From NCBI RefSeq assembly GCF_017795885.1, contig NZ_CP059297.1, positions 1,617,001-1,681,000 on the forward strand: a DNA stretch of 64,000 nt. Direction: 5' to 3'. The DNA comes from Brevundimonas sp. AJA228-03. Lineage in GTDB: Bacteria > Pseudomonadota > Alphaproteobacteria > Caulobacterales > Caulobacteraceae. The translations under genes were made by a program, and so were the position numbers. Below, one piece after another: positions 8,122 through 17,954 of this stretch; positions within the stretch are counted from its first letter, which is position 1, and every line of letters begins with the position of its first letter. Below the pieces are notes generated by a model. The model had not been told where the DNA came from. It saw only the letters and a program-made list of their open reading frames with translations, and made no database searches.

Positions 8122-8769
8122 TCAGGGCTTGCCCTTGAAGACCCGGAAGCCCGCGATCCCGGCGATGGCCAGCATTTCGGTATCGCCCGAGGTGTCGCCA
8201 TAGGCGGCGGCCAGCCGCACCTCCGGTCCGAACGCAGCCCGCAAACGCCGCACCTTTTCCTCGCCGCGACAGTTGGGACCCGCGAAGGCCCCGGTGAACC
8301 AGCCGCTGGCGTCGGTGACCAGGTCGGTCCCCAGAAGGGCGTCCGCGCCCAGCCGATCGGCGAACGGCTGGACCGTCAGGGCAGGGGAGGCAGTCACAAT
8401 TGCGCGATATGCGCCGCGTCGGCCCCAGTCATTCCAGACGCACAGGGCATCCGGCCGCATCAGTCTGTCCCACTGCTCGTGCGCAAATTGTTCTGCTTCC
8501 AAGCCCAGCGCCACGGCACCCATTCCGGGCAGAAAACGACGGACGGCAGCCTCTTTCAGTCTCTGACGGTCGCGGTCCAGGGCATAGGCGGCCAGTTGTG
8601 GGGCCATGGCCAGAAGCCCGGTGCGCCAGCGTTCGGGGCCGACCTTCCACTTCAGAAAGGCTGTGAAACTGTCCCGGATCGTAAGCGTGCCGTCGAAATC
8701 GAAGGCGACGATGGGCTGGCCCGGTTTGGGCGACTGGCGAAACGATCGTGTGGTTCCCATGTCACCCAT
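8122..8769 (-). CDS. HAD-IB family phosphatase (SerB/PSP-like)
   Basis: A 215-residue haloacid dehalogenase-superfamily hydrolase. Motif I is 'FDFDGTLT' (catalytic Asp nucleophile and Asp acid/base), motif II the Ser/Thr in 'AIVTASPALT', motif III the Lys in 'CRGEEKVRRL', and motif IV 'AAYGDTSGDTEML'. The alpha-helical cap between motifs I and II and the length match subfamily IB (phosphoserine phosphatase, HisB-N-like and lipid-phosphatase-like members). The substrate cannot be told from sequence. It converges on the preceding small gene with a five-base gap; a second ATG nine bases downstream is equally possible. Confidence 0.85.
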   Translation of the reverse strand: MGDMGTTRSFRQSPKPGQPIVAFDFDGTLTIRDSFTAFLKWKVGPERWRTGLLAMAPQLAAYALDRDRQRLKEAAVRRFLPGMGAVALGLEAEQFAHEQWDRLMRPDALCVWNDWGRRGAYRAIVTASPALTVQPFADRLGADALLGTDLVTDASGWFTGAFAGPNCRGEEKVRRLRAAFGPEVRLAAAYGDTSGDTEMLAIAGIAGFRVFKGKP

Positions 8770-8952
8770 TCGCCTTGATCCTCTCCCACTGTGAATCGTC
8801 CACGCCCTGTCGCGTGCACTCTGCTTCGGCGGGGTTGTCGTGGCGGTTCGGATGGGGGATTGTCATTTTTTGAATATCTTCGCCTCCATAGTGATGGAAT
8901 CATTGCGAAGACAGCGCGTTCCCTCTCCGGGGCGCGAGAGTGAGAAGGGTCC

Positions 8953-10218
8953 ATGACCAAAGCTGCCGGCACCGACGCCAAGAGCACCCTCTATTGCAGC
9001 TTCTGCGGCAAGAGCCAGCACGAGGTGCGCAAGCTCATCGCCGGCCCGACCGTGTTCATCTGCGACGAATGCGTCGAACTGTGCATGGACATCATTCGCG
9101 AAGAGCATAAGATCGGCTTCAAGAAGGCCGGGGCCGATGGCGTGCCTACGCCCAAGGAAATCCGCGAAGTCCTCGACGACTATGTGATCGGCCAGAGCCA
9201 CGCCAAGAAGGTTCTCTCGGTTGCCGTCCACAATCACTACAAGCGCCTGAACCACGCGACGAAGAACAACGACGTCGAACTGGCCAAGTCCAACATCATG
9301 CTGATCGGGCCCACGGGCTCGGGCAAGACGCTGCTGGCCCAGACGCTGGCCCGTATCATCGACGTGCCATTCACCATGGCCGACGCCACGACCCTGACCG
9401 AGGCCGGTTATGTGGGTGAGGACGTCGAGAACATCATCCTGAAGCTGCTCCAGGCGTCCGACTACAATGTCGAGCGGGCCCAGCGCGGCATCGTCTACAT
9501 CGATGAGATCGACAAGATCTCGCGCAAGTCCGACAATCCCTCGATCACCCGCGACGTCTCGGGCGAGGGCGTGCAGCAGGCCCTGCTGAAGATCATGGAA
9601 GGCACCGTGGCTTCCGTGCCTCCGCAAGGCGGGCGCAAGCATCCGCAGCAGGAGTTCCTGCAGGTCGATACAGCCAACATCCTGTTCATCGTCGGCGGGG
9701 CCTTCGCCGGTCTGGAAAAGGTCATCTCCGCGCGTGGAGCCGGGGCCTCGATCGGCTTCGGTGCCAAGGTCAAGGAAGTCGACGAGCGCCGCACGGGTGA
9801 CATCCTCAAGGGCGTGGAGCCGGACGATCTGATGCGGTTCGGCCTGATCCCCGAGTTCATCGGTCGTCTGCCCGTCCTGGCGACCCTGGAAGACCTCGAC
9901 GAGAAGGCCCTGGTCACCATCCTGACCGAGCCCAAGAACGCCCTGGTCAAGCAGTACAAGCGCCTGTTCGAGATGGAGAACGTCGGTTTGACCTTCACCG
10001 ACGATGCGCTCAACGCTGTCGCCAAGAAGGCGATCACGCGCAAGACCGGTGCGCGGGGCCTGCGCTCGATCCTGGAAGGGATTCTGCTGGAGACGATGTT
10101 CGAATTGCCGACCTTCGACGGTGTCGAGGAGGTGGTCGTCAACGCCGAGGTTATCGAGGGCAATGCCCAGCCTCTTCTGATCTATGCCGAGAAGAAGAAG
10201 GCCGACGGCGCGGCCTGA
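8953..10218 (+). CDS. clpX: ATP-dependent Clp protease ATPase subunit ClpX
   Basis: A 421-residue AAA+ unfoldase. The N-terminal zinc-binding domain has four cysteines (C15, C18, C37, C40) that recognise substrates and adaptors. The AAA+ domain has Walker A 'GPTGSGKT' (about 119-126), the pore loop 'GYVGED' (about 152-157), Walker B 'IVYIDEIDK' (about 180-188) and sensor 2 'GARGLRS'. It feeds proteins into ClpP. A PopA-like adaptor encoded in this window probably works with this enzyme in CtrA turnover, by analogy with Caulobacter. A strong terminator follows, so lon is transcribed separately. Confidence 0.98.
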   Translation: MTKAAGTDAKSTLYCSFCGKSQHEVRKLIAGPTVFICDECVELCMDIIREEHKIGFKKAGADGVPTPKEIREVLDDYVIGQSHAKKVLSVAVHNHYKRLNHATKNNDVELAKSNIMLIGPTGSGKTLLAQTLARIIDVPFTMADATTLTEAGYVGEDVENIILKLLQASDYNVERAQRGIVYIDEIDKISRKSDNPSITRDVSGEGVQQALLKIMEGTVASVPPQGGRKHPQQEFLQVDTANILFIVGGAFAGLEKVISARGAGASIGFGAKVKEVDERRTGDILKGVEPDDLMRFGLIPEFIGRLPVLATLEDLDEKALVTILTEPKNALVKQYKRLFEMENVGLTFTDDALNAVAKKAITRKTGARGLRSILEGILLETMFELPTFDGVEEVVVNAEVIEGNAQPLLIYAEKKKADGAA

Positions 10219-10258
10219 TCGCGCCGTCCTCGCCGCACTGGCGCGAGGTTGAATCTTG

Positions 10259-10292
10259 CAGCCCCGGAGCCGAAAGGCTCCGGGGCTGTTTC
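10259..10292 (+). terminator. clpX Rho-independent terminator
   Basis: A perfect 13-bp GC-rich stem (10259-10271 with 10276-10288) closed by a GAAA tetraloop and followed by a short T run, about 40 bases after the clpX stop. Confidence 0.9.
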
Positions 10293-10368
10293 GTTCAGTG
10301 GTGCGCGGGCAAGGAACGACCCCGTCTGGTGCATCCGGAGGGGTTCCGTGGACCGATCGTCCGCAACG

Positions 10369-10398
10369 CTTGAACCGCGCGGGCAAGGGGCCACATAC
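10369..10398 (+). promoter_or_regulatory. Candidate heat-shock (sigma-32) promoter of lon
   Basis: CTTGAA at 10369-10374 is followed after 16 bases by CCACATAC (10391-10398), a recognisable though imperfect match to the RpoH-type consensus. It is about 107 bases before the chosen lon ATG. lon is heat-shock regulated in many proteobacteria. Confidence 0.4.
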
Positions 10399-10504
10399 TC
10401 ATCCGAACGCCGTCGGAATCGACGGGCTTCTCCAGGGTGTCGCTGCATATCGCGGGACGTCGGGGGAGGCGGGCCGGAGATCGTCAATGGCCCAGGAGCG
10501 CATC

Positions 10505-12907
10505 ATGTCCGAGTCAAAGATCCTGCCCGTCCTGCCTCTGCGGGACATCGTCGTGTTTCCCCATATGGTCGTGCCGCTCTTCGTAGGGCGCGAGAAATCC
10601 GTGCGGGCGCTCGATGAAATCATGAAGGGTGAAAAGCAGATCCTGCTGGCCACCCAGAAGAACAGCGTCGACGACGATCCGTCGCCCGACGCTATCTATC
10701 CGGTCGGCGTGCTGGCCACCGTGCTGCAGCTTTTGAAACTGCCCGACGGCACCGTGAAGGTTCTGGTCGAAGGCAAGGGCCGGGCTCGCCTGACCCGTTT
10801 CACCGACCGCGAGGCATATTTCGAGGCCGAAGCCGTCGAGATCGAGGATGACCTGGGTGAACCCGCCCAGGCCGAGGCGCTGCTGCGCGCCGTGGCCGAG
10901 CAGTTTGAAAACTATGTGAAGCTGAACAAGAAGGTGCCGCCCGAGGCGCTCAGCTCCATCCCCCAGATCACCGACGCGTCCAAGCTGGCCGACAGCGTCG
11001 CGGCCCATCTGTCGGTCAAGATCGCCGACAAGCAGGCTCTGCTGGAGACCATCGCCGTGCCGCAGCGGCTGGAGAAGGTCTATGGCCTGATGGAAGGCGA
11101 GATCAGCGTCCTGCAGGTCGAGAAGAAGATCCGCTCGCGCGTGAAGCGCCAGATGGAGAAGACCCAGCGCGAATATTACCTGAACGAGCAGATGAAGGCG
11201 ATCCAGCGCGAGCTGGGCGAGACCGACGACGCCCGCGACGAGATCATGGAGCTGGAGAAGCGCATCCGGAAGACGCGCCTGTCAAAGGAAGCCCGTACCA
11301 AGGCCGAGGCCGAGGTCAAGAAGCTGCGCAACATGAGCCCGATGTCAGCGGAATCGACGGTGGTGCGCAACTATCTCGACTGGCTGCTGGCGATTCCGTG
11401 GGGCAAGGCCAAGCAGAAGCCGATCGACCTGAACAAGGCCGAGGCCATCCTCGAGGAGGACCACTACGGCCTCGAGAAGGTCAAGGAACGCATCATCGAA
11501 TATCTGGCCGTCCAGGCCCGCACCAACTCGCTGAAGGGGCCGATCCTGTGCCTCGTCGGCCCGCCCGGGGTCGGCAAGACCTCGCTGGCCAGGTCGATCG
11601 CCAAGGCGACGGGGCGTGAATACGTCCGCATGTCGCTGGGCGGGATGCGGGACGAGGCGGAAATCCGCGGTCACCGCCGGACCTATATCGGCTCGATGCC
11701 CGGCAAGATCATCCAGTCGATGAAGAAGGTTAAGACCACCAACGCCTTCATCCTGCTGGACGAGATCGACAAGCTGGGGGCCGACTGGCGCGGCGACCCG
11801 TCCAGCGCACTGCTGGAGGTGCTGGATCCGGCCCAGAACAACGCATTCGGCGATCACTATCTCGAGGTCGACTATGACCTGTCCAACGTCATGTTCGTGA
11901 CCACGGCCAACAGCCTGAACATGCCCCAGCCCCTGATGGACCGGATGGAGATCATCCGGGTCAGCGGCTACACCGAGGACGAGAAGGTCGAGATCGCCAA
12001 GCGGCACGTCCTGCCCAAGGTCACGAAGGACAACGGCCTGACGGCTGTCGAGTTCGTGGTGCCCGAGGACACGATCCGCGAACTGATCCGCTACTATACG
12101 CGCGAAGCCGGCGTGCGTTCGCTGGAACGCGCCCTGGGCGGACTGGCGCGCAAGGCCGTTCGCGAGATGTCGAAGGAGAAGACGCTCTCGATCACCGTCG
12201 ACAGCGCCAAACTGGCCGACTACGCGGGCGTCAGGAAATACCGCTATGGCGAGACGGACGAAGAGGATCAGGTCGGCATTGTCACCGGCCTGGCCTGGAC
12301 CGAGTTCGGCGGCGACATCCTGACCATCGAGGCGATCAAGATGCCGGGCCGCGGTCGCATGACCGTGACCGGCAACCTGAAGGAGGTGATGAAGGAATCC
12401 ATCTCCGCCGCCGCCTCCTACGTCCGGGCGCGCTCGCTCAGCTTCGGCGTCAAGCCGCCGGTGTTCGAAAAGACCGACATCCACGTCCACGTCCCGGACG
12501 GCGCCACGCCCAAGGACGGCCCGTCTGCCGGTGTCGCCATGACCGTCGCCATGGTCTCGGTCCTGACCGGCGTGCCGATCCGCAAGGACATCGCCATGAC
12601 CGGCGAGATCACCCTGCGCGGCCGGGTCACCGCCATCGGCGGCCTGAAGGAGAAGCTGCTCGCGGCGCTGCGGTCCGGCGTCAGGACCGTGCTGATCCCG
12701 CAGGAGAACGAGAAGGACCTCGCCGATGTGCCCGACAATGTGAAGGGCGCGCTCGAGATCGTCCCGATCTCTACGGCCGACGAGGCGTTGAAGTGGGCCC
12801 TGACCGGCTCGCTTACGGCCGTGGAATGGGACGAGGTGGCCGAGCCGCTGAATCCCGCGCCCGCCGCCGTTCCGCCGATCGACGGCACGGCTGTCGTCAG
12901 CCACTGA
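10505..12907 (+). CDS. lon: ATP-dependent protease Lon
   Basis: An 800-residue LonA protease. The N-terminal substrate-binding LON domain begins 'LPVLPLRDIVVFPHMVVPLF', followed by a coiled-coil region (about 190-300), the AAA+ module with Walker A 'GPPGVGKTS' (about 352-360), and the peptidase domain with the Ser674-Lys717 dyad ('DGPSAGVAM' and 'GGLKEKLLAAL'). I chose the ATG at 10505, with AGGAG six bases upstream; an ATG six codons earlier also has a possible binding site. Known Lon substrates in Caulobacter include CcrM, DnaA and SciP. Confidence 0.97.
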   Translation: MSESKILPVLPLRDIVVFPHMVVPLFVGREKSVRALDEIMKGEKQILLATQKNSVDDDPSPDAIYPVGVLATVLQLLKLPDGTVKVLVEGKGRARLTRFTDREAYFEAEAVEIEDDLGEPAQAEALLRAVAEQFENYVKLNKKVPPEALSSIPQITDASKLADSVAAHLSVKIADKQALLETIAVPQRLEKVYGLMEGEISVLQVEKKIRSRVKRQMEKTQREYYLNEQMKAIQRELGETDDARDEIMELEKRIRKTRLSKEARTKAEAEVKKLRNMSPMSAESTVVRNYLDWLLAIPWGKAKQKPIDLNKAEAILEEDHYGLEKVKERIIEYLAVQARTNSLKGPILCLVGPPGVGKTSLARSIAKATGREYVRMSLGGMRDEAEIRGHRRTYIGSMPGKIIQSMKKVKTTNAFILLDEIDKLGADWRGDPSSALLEVLDPAQNNAFGDHYLEVDYDLSNVMFVTTANSLNMPQPLMDRMEIIRVSGYTEDEKVEIAKRHVLPKVTKDNGLTAVEFVVPEDTIRELIRYYTREAGVRSLERALGGLARKAVREMSKEKTLSITVDSAKLADYAGVRKYRYGETDEEDQVGIVTGLAWTEFGGDILTIEAIKMPGRGRMTVTGNLKEVMKESISAAASYVRARSLSFGVKPPVFEKTDIHVHVPDGATPKDGPSAGVAMTVAMVSVLTGVPIRKDIAMTGEITLRGRVTAIGGLKEKLLAALRSGVRTVLIPQENEKDLADVPDNVKGALEIVPISTADEALKWALTGSLTAVEWDEVAEPLNPAPAAVPPIDGTAVVSH

Positions 12908-12917
12908 CCAACGGTCT

Positions 12918-12974
12918 CCTCCCTGTTCGCAAGGCGAACGGGGAGGCGTCACGGCCGTTCTTCACGGCCGTGAC
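12918..12974 (+). terminator. Two tandem hairpins after lon
   Basis: The first hairpin (12918-12930 with 12934-12946, AAG loop) has a 13-bp stem with one G-T pair; the second (12948-12958 with 12964-12974) is a perfect 11-bp stem. Neither has a clear U-tract. They separate lon from the tRNA gene. Confidence 0.65.
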
Positions 12975-13025
12975 GGAGGGGTTCTGGACGCGGCCTCAAT
13001 CAACGGGCAAACAGACCCCCTGGAT

Positions 13026-13102
13026 GGGCGGCTAGCTCAGCTGGTCAGAGCATCTCGTTTACACCGAGAGGGTCGGCGGTTCGAACCCGTCGCCGCCTAC
13101 CA
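13026..13102 (+). tRNA. tRNA-Val, anticodon TAC
   Basis: A 77-base cloverleaf with encoded CCA. It has GGGCGGC and GCCGCCU acceptor arms, the D-arm 'AGCTCAGCTGGTCAGAGC', the anticodon stem-loop CTCGT-TTACACC-GAG with anticodon TAC, and the T-arm GTTCGAACC. It decodes GUA and, with modification, other valine codons. Confidence 0.97.
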
Positions 13103-13112
13103 ATCGCATCGA

Positions 13113-13143
13113 AAAGGCCGTCGGAGCGATCCGGCGGCCTTTG
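13113..13143. terminator. Terminator after tRNA-Val
   Basis: AAAGGCCGTCGGA (13113-13125) pairs with TCCGGCGGCCTTT (13130-13142) around a GCGA loop, with one G-U pair. A/T runs on both ends make it usable by the tRNA on the plus strand and by the convergent autotransporter gene on the minus strand. Confidence 0.85.
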
Positions 13144-13194
13144 TCGTTCCCTGCGTCGGTGGATCGGGCGGGATAACCTTCCGATCCTGCCCGA

Positions 13195-16100
13195 TCAGAA
13201 CTTGAAGCTGGCCCGCAGCAGCAGGCTGTAGCGGATGTAGTCCTCGATCTTCTCTGCGTCTGCCGTGATCGACAGCTTGCCCAGATCGTTGCCCACACTG
13301 AGGCTGAAGCCCGCGATCGGGCCGCCGCCCTCGATCGAATCGGGCGTCAGCTTGAACGAAGACCCGGTCGACACGAAGCGCGCCATGGTCTCGCCCGGAT
13401 CGACGGAGATGTTCTGGCGCCAGCCCAGCCGGACCTCCGGTCGGATCCAGCCGTCCTGGCCGAAGCCGTAGCCGATGTTGACCGCGGCCACGGTCGAGAA
13501 CATGTGCCCGTCCCGGCTTTCGATATCCAGGTTGAAGCTCTTGTTGGAGCCTTCCTCGATGTGCGCTTCCTCGTTCAGCGAGAAATACTCGGCATAGACT
13601 TCGGGACGGATGCTCAAACGACCGAATTCACGCTCGTAAGAGGCCCCTCCGGCCAGGGCCAGGGTGAAGCCGTTCCAGCTCGACGTGTTCTGGATGTTGA
13701 TGGCGGTCGTCACGATCTGACGGGTCGAATCGAAGGTCGCGTAGCCGCCCGCCGCCCGCGCCCACGTCGTCCACGCCTGTCCCTGGGCCCGCCAGTACAG
13801 ACCCAGCTCGACCAGGTTGGCGGTCAGGACCTCTTCGGCCTCGGCTTCCGGGTCCTGGATATCCGAGGAAGTGAAGGCCAGTGATACACCCAGGGCCCCC
13901 AGCGACGAGCCGCGTTCGATACCGCCGGCGACGCCGAAGCCTTCGGAGCGGAAGCCGTAGGAGTCGGTCTTGTCCTTGTCGGCGTAGAAGTTGATTTCCT
14001 GAACCCAGGCGCTGGTTTCGCCCGGCGCGACCGTGGCGTTGCGGCCGGTCAGGGCGCGTGTCACGGCATCGACGCCGGACGCGAGCGACAGCAGCGGCCC
14101 GCCCGAGTGGTCGGGCAGGACCTGTTCATAAAGCTCGATGAAGCCGGCGCGCGTGCCCTGGGCTGTGAAGGCGTTCAACAGCGCACCGCTGCCGGCCAGA
14201 CCGGCATAGAAGGCGTCGAACGCCTGGGCCTCTACGGAAATCAGTCCCGCTTCGGCCGCCGTCCGGCGTCGCGCGTCGATATAGACATCGCCGGCCGCGA
14301 CGTCGGTGCCCGCCGTGACGATGAACAGATAGGGCGAGTTGGACTGGACCGCCGTCTGGTCGATCGTTCCGGCCACCAGGGTGTTGGCGTCGATGATCGT
14401 ATAGCGCTGGGCGGACGTGATCAGCGAGTTGAACCGGATACCCAGCCCCGCGCCGTTGGCCAGTGTTGCGGTCCCGTTGACACGGAATCCGGAACTGGTA
14501 GCCGTTGCAGGATCCAGTGTGACGATCAGATCGCCGTCGGTGCCGATGTTCAGTCGGGTGACATTGGTGACGCTGGTCTGGCGGGCGTCCAGCGTCCCCC
14601 TGGTGATGTCGACGGTCAGACGGCCGTCGCTGTCGGTGATCGCCCCCTGGACGCGCGCACCGCCGGTGATGGTCAGTTGGTCGGCGCCCGCGCCGAACGA
14701 CACGTCACCCACGATCGTGCCGTTCTCTGCGGCAAGGATGTCGGCACCCGATCCGAAGCGGATCGCGCCCGTCGTGACGGGTTCGCGCGAATCCGGCACG
14801 CCGTCGCCGTCCGTGTCGGGATCGGCCGTACTGGCGGTGCTGGCCACGCCATACTGGCGATAGGTGACGCCTGTGGTGTTGGCGGACACATCGATCGCTG
14901 TCGTCGTTCCAGTGGTCAGTCCGGTCGTGTCGTTCGGGGCCAGAAGGGCCTGGATCGACCGGGTGTTGGTGATCGATGTCAGGGTGCCCGATGCATCGCG
15001 AAGGGCCGTGGTCGATGCCAGTCCCCCGGTCGCGGACACCAGCAGCGAGCCGCTGTTCGTCACGGCCGGCAGATTGGCCCCGGCGGCGATATCCAGCCCG
15101 ACGATGGTCTGGGCCCCTTTGGTCGCAAGCGATCCGGCGGTGAGGGAACCGATGTTGTCAAAACGGGGCGTCGTCACGCCGCTGTTGATCCGAAAGCCCG
15201 TGGCCCCGGCTTCGGTCCCGATGGCGGCGACGGCCCCTTCGTTTCGAATGCCGCCGTTGATCGCGACCGTCTGGCCGCCAGCGACACCCACCTGGACCGC
15301 GGTCGCGCTGATGCCGTCATAGACGCCGTTGGCGTTGATCGAACCGCGATTGATCAGGCCGTAGGCATTGTTATTCGTCCCGGCCACGCCCAGGGTCACA
15401 CCACGCGTCGACGACCCGATCGTGAGTGCCGCAGCGCTGCCAAAGGCGTTGATCTCGGCATTGCCCTCTGTCGCGTCGGCGATGCCGTCGCCATCTTCGT
15501 CGGTGTTGTTGGCATCATTGTCGGCCGGGCGGATGTCCACCACGACACCGCCGACCACATTGCCTGCCACGACAACGGTCGATCCGCCCTGCAACAGATC
15601 GTCGGGATCGAGCTTTGCAATCTGTGCGGCCGTGGGACGCGAAGAGTACCGGTACCCCGTCGACGAGATTTGCCCCTGCAGCGTCACGCGACCGCCGACA
15701 TCGCCCTGAAGGTTGACGGCGTTGGCGTCCAGACCCTGGGCCGTGACCGTTCCGGAGACGTTGACACCACCCGACACGGTGGCGGTCGTGGCCACCGCCG
15801 CGGCGTTTGTCCCGACGGCGCGCAAGGTGCCAAAGTTGGTCAGATTGCCAGTCAGGGCGCGCTCGACCGAGATGCTTCGCGCGTTGGCCCCTTCAACGAG
15901 GATACTGCCGGAGCTTTCCACCAGCACATTGCCGGTCAGCGCCGTGGTTCCCGTCAGGCGCACGCCGAACCGACTGGATCCATTGGCCAGCGGACCATCC
16001 AGGTCGCCATCGCTGTCGGTGTCCGGATAGGGGTCGATGTTGTCGGTGACGGAGATCGTCCCGCCGACCGTCACATTGGCCGTATTGGCTCCCGGGCCAA

Positions 16101-16377
16101 CCAGGATCGCGGTGGTTCCATCGGCGCTCGCCGGCAGGGTGATGTTGGAGCCGCTGTCCAGATCGACGCTGTTGTTGGAATCGACGGTGACGGCCACGCC
16201 ACTGGTCACGGTGATCGAACCGCCCGACGCGAATCGGACATCGTCGCGCCCGGTTCCCGTTGCGTTCGAGGTCTGGATCGGCGTTGTGCGGGTTGTCGAA
16301 ATCACGACCTCGGCCCGCGCGGCGGTGACCACCATCAGAGGGGCAAGCGCCACCGCGGTCGCAAGCAGTCTACGCAT
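13195..16377 (-). CDS. Autotransporter (type V secretion) with beta-helical passenger and calcium-type repeats
   Basis: A 1060-residue protein with a signal peptide ('MRRLLATAVALAPLMVVTAARA'-type, cut near residue 23). The passenger of about 700 residues is rich in Gly, Thr, Asn and Val with recurring 'ITNSGSL/IRNEGAV'-like turns, as in parallel beta-helices. Three acidic inserts near residues 115, 290 and 520 ('PDTDSDGDLDGP', 'NNTDEDGDGIADATEGN', 'DPDTDGDGVPDSREP') resemble thrombospondin type-3 calcium loops. The last 280 or so residues form the outer-membrane beta-barrel, ending in the required aromatic residue ('LLLRASFKF'). I prefer the ATG at 16377 over a TTG two codons upstream. It could be an adhesin or surface-display protein; no catalytic domain is visible. 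Confidence 0.88.
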   Translation of the reverse strand: MRRLLATAVALAPLMVVTAARAEVVISTTRTTPIQTSNATGTGRDDVRFASGGSITVTSGVAVTVDSNNSVDLDSGSNITLPASADGTTAILVGPGANTANVTVGGTISVTDNIDPYPDTDSDGDLDGPLANGSSRFGVRLTGTTALTGNVLVESSGSILVEGANARSISVERALTGNLTNFGTLRAVGTNAAAVATTATVSGGVNVSGTVTAQGLDANAVNLQGDVGGRVTLQGQISSTGYRYSSRPTAAQIAKLDPDDLLQGGSTVVVAGNVVGGVVVDIRPADNDANNTDEDGDGIADATEGNAEINAFGSAAALTIGSSTRGVTLGVAGTNNNAYGLINRGSINANGVYDGISATAVQVGVAGGQTVAINGGIRNEGAVAAIGTEAGATGFRINSGVTTPRFDNIGSLTAGSLATKGAQTIVGLDIAAGANLPAVTNSGSLLVSATGGLASTTALRDASGTLTSITNTRSIQALLAPNDTTGLTTGTTTAIDVSANTTGVTYRQYGVASTASTADPDTDGDGVPDSREPVTTGAIRFGSGADILAAENGTIVGDVSFGAGADQLTITGGARVQGAITDSDGRLTVDITRGTLDARQTSVTNVTRLNIGTDGDLIVTLDPATATSSGFRVNGTATLANGAGLGIRFNSLITSAQRYTIIDANTLVAGTIDQTAVQSNSPYLFIVTAGTDVAAGDVYIDARRRTAAEAGLISVEAQAFDAFYAGLAGSGALLNAFTAQGTRAGFIELYEQVLPDHSGGPLLSLASGVDAVTRALTGRNATVAPGETSAWVQEINFYADKDKTDSYGFRSEGFGVAGGIERGSSLGALGVSLAFTSSDIQDPEAEAEEVLTANLVELGLYWRAQGQAWTTWARAAGGYATFDSTRQIVTTAINIQNTSSWNGFTLALAGGASYEREFGRLSIRPEVYAEYFSLNEEAHIEEGSNKSFNLDIESRDGHMFSTVAAVNIGYGFGQDGWIRPEVRLGWRQNISVDPGETMARFVSTGSSFKLTPDSIEGGGPIAGFSLSVGNDLGKLSITADAEKIEDYIRYSLLLRASFKF

Positions 16378-16604
16378 TCGCAAAATTCACCCCAGAAGGA
16401 CACGCCGGCAGGCGCGGGGCCTTCTAGCAGGAGGGCCTCCACCTGTCTCAAGTTTCGCGAATTTGAGGCGATTGCAAGGCTAAAGCGGCCCGCCTTGCCA
16501 TGTAGCACGGGTTTGCCTGGCGTGATGCAAGACAGCCTCCATGACGCAGCCATCGAGGGGCGAACCGGCTTGAGCTTGACGTTCACCGGGCGTAGGGGCG
16601 TTCA

Positions 16605-17933
16605 ATGGCCCCGCGCAAATCGTCCGCACGCACCCAAAAGTCCCGACCCCGCGTTTCGCGCCGGTCTCCGGAGACACCGTCCATGAGCATGACCGATCTG
16701 GACGTTCAGGAGGGCGAACTTCGCCTTATCCCCGGACTGGACGAAGAGGTCGCCGAGACGCTGAGATTTCTGAAGGCGTCGACCGCCGATCCTCGCCCGC
16801 GCATGGTCGATACGACCATGCTGTATGCCCCGCGATCCGGCGGCGTGAAGCGGTATCTGTTGTCGAAGAAGGCGTGGATCGAGGCGAACCGTCCCGGTGT
16901 CGCCCACTCCCTCGTCGTGCCCGGCGCACGCCATGAAGCGGGCAAGGACGGCATCATCAAGCTGCACGCCACCAAGCTGCCGTTCGGCGATGGCTATCGC
17001 TGGCCCAGTTCGGTCAAGCGCTGGGGGGCCTGGGTGGCTTCGATGAAACCGTCGCTGATCGAGGCCGGCGACCCCTATACCCCGGGGCAGGGCGCACTGG
17101 AGGCCGGCCAGCGCGCCGGCTGTCCCGTCGTCGGCTTCTGCCACTCCGACCCGGCCGGACTGGCGGCGCTGCATTTCGGCGAGTGGGCCAAGAAGCCGGT
17201 GGAGAAACGGTGGGCCCGCCTTTTTGGACAGTTCGACCGGGTCATTTCGCCCAGCCGCTTCATCGCCCGCAGGCTGGAAGAAGCCGGCGTGCGCGACATT
17301 GTCATCCGGCCCCTGGGGGTCGAGATCGACACCTTCCGCCCGGACCGGCGTGATCGGGACGGGCTGTTGAAGCGCCTCGGGCTGCCCAGGGATGCGCGGC
17401 TGCTTTGCTTCGCGGGGAGACCGGCCCGCGAGAAGAATATCGATGTCCTGATCGAGTCCGTCCAGAAGCTGGGCGCACCCTATTATCTGGTGCTCGTGGG
17501 GGCCGGAGCCGGCATGCCCGCCGAGGACCGCGTCATCGCCCTCCCTTACGAGCGCGATCCCCGTGCGGTCGCTCGCATCATCGCGTCGTGCGACGCCTTC
17601 GTACACGCCAACGACAAGGAGCCGTTCGGGCTGATCGTGCTGGAGGCCATGGCCTGTGGCCGACCGGTCGTCGGCGTCAACGCAGGCGGCGTGGCGGAGA
17701 CCGTGACCGATCAGGTCGGCCAGCTGGCCCCCAGCGCGGACCCGGACGACTATGCGCAGGCGGTCGAAGCGCTGTTTGAACGCGACATCGAGGCGATCGG
17801 TGCGGCCGCCCGGGTTCATACCGTCGAAAAGTTCGCCTGGAACCGCGTGTTCGAGGATCTGTGCATGACCTATGGCGAGGTCAGCGGGAAGGCCGAGTTC
17901 GTGACGCCCGCCGAGGCCTTGCCCGTCCATTAG
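16605..17933 (+). CDS. Glycosyltransferase family 4 protein
   Basis: A GT-B-fold retaining glycosyltransferase of up to 442 residues. The C-terminal nucleotide-sugar domain shows the family 1/4 motifs: 'FAGRPAREKNIDVLIE', then 'EPFGLIVLEAMACGRPVVG' (the E-x7-E motif) and 'GGVAETV'. The N-terminal acceptor domain has 'YAPRSGGVKRYL', like mannosyl/glucosyl transferases. There is no membrane segment, so it probably acts at the cytoplasmic face on a lipid or polysaccharide acceptor. The true start may be 'MSMTDLD' at 16683, since the first 26 residues are basic and unlike the family. No other polysaccharide genes are adjacent. Confidence 0.85.
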   Translation: MAPRKSSARTQKSRPRVSRRSPETPSMSMTDLDVQEGELRLIPGLDEEVAETLRFLKASTADPRPRMVDTTMLYAPRSGGVKRYLLSKKAWIEANRPGVAHSLVVPGARHEAGKDGIIKLHATKLPFGDGYRWPSSVKRWGAWVASMKPSLIEAGDPYTPGQGALEAGQRAGCPVVGFCHSDPAGLAALHFGEWAKKPVEKRWARLFGQFDRVISPSRFIARRLEEAGVRDIVIRPLGVEIDTFRPDRRDRDGLLKRLGLPRDARLLCFAGRPAREKNIDVLIESVQKLGAPYYLVLVGAGAGMPAEDRVIALPYERDPRAVARIIASCDAFVHANDKEPFGLIVLEAMACGRPVVGVNAGGVAETVTDQVGQLAPSADPDDYAQAVEALFERDIEAIGAAARVHTVEKFAWNRVFEDLCMTYGEVSGKAEFVTPAEALPVH

Positions 17934-17954
17934 GCTCCACGCGGGACGGGCCGC

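Noticed and set aside
14107..16686. 859-codon open frame on the plus strand
   Set aside because: It is a shadow of the autotransporter gene; the repetitive Asp/Gly codons of the real gene keep the antisense frame open.
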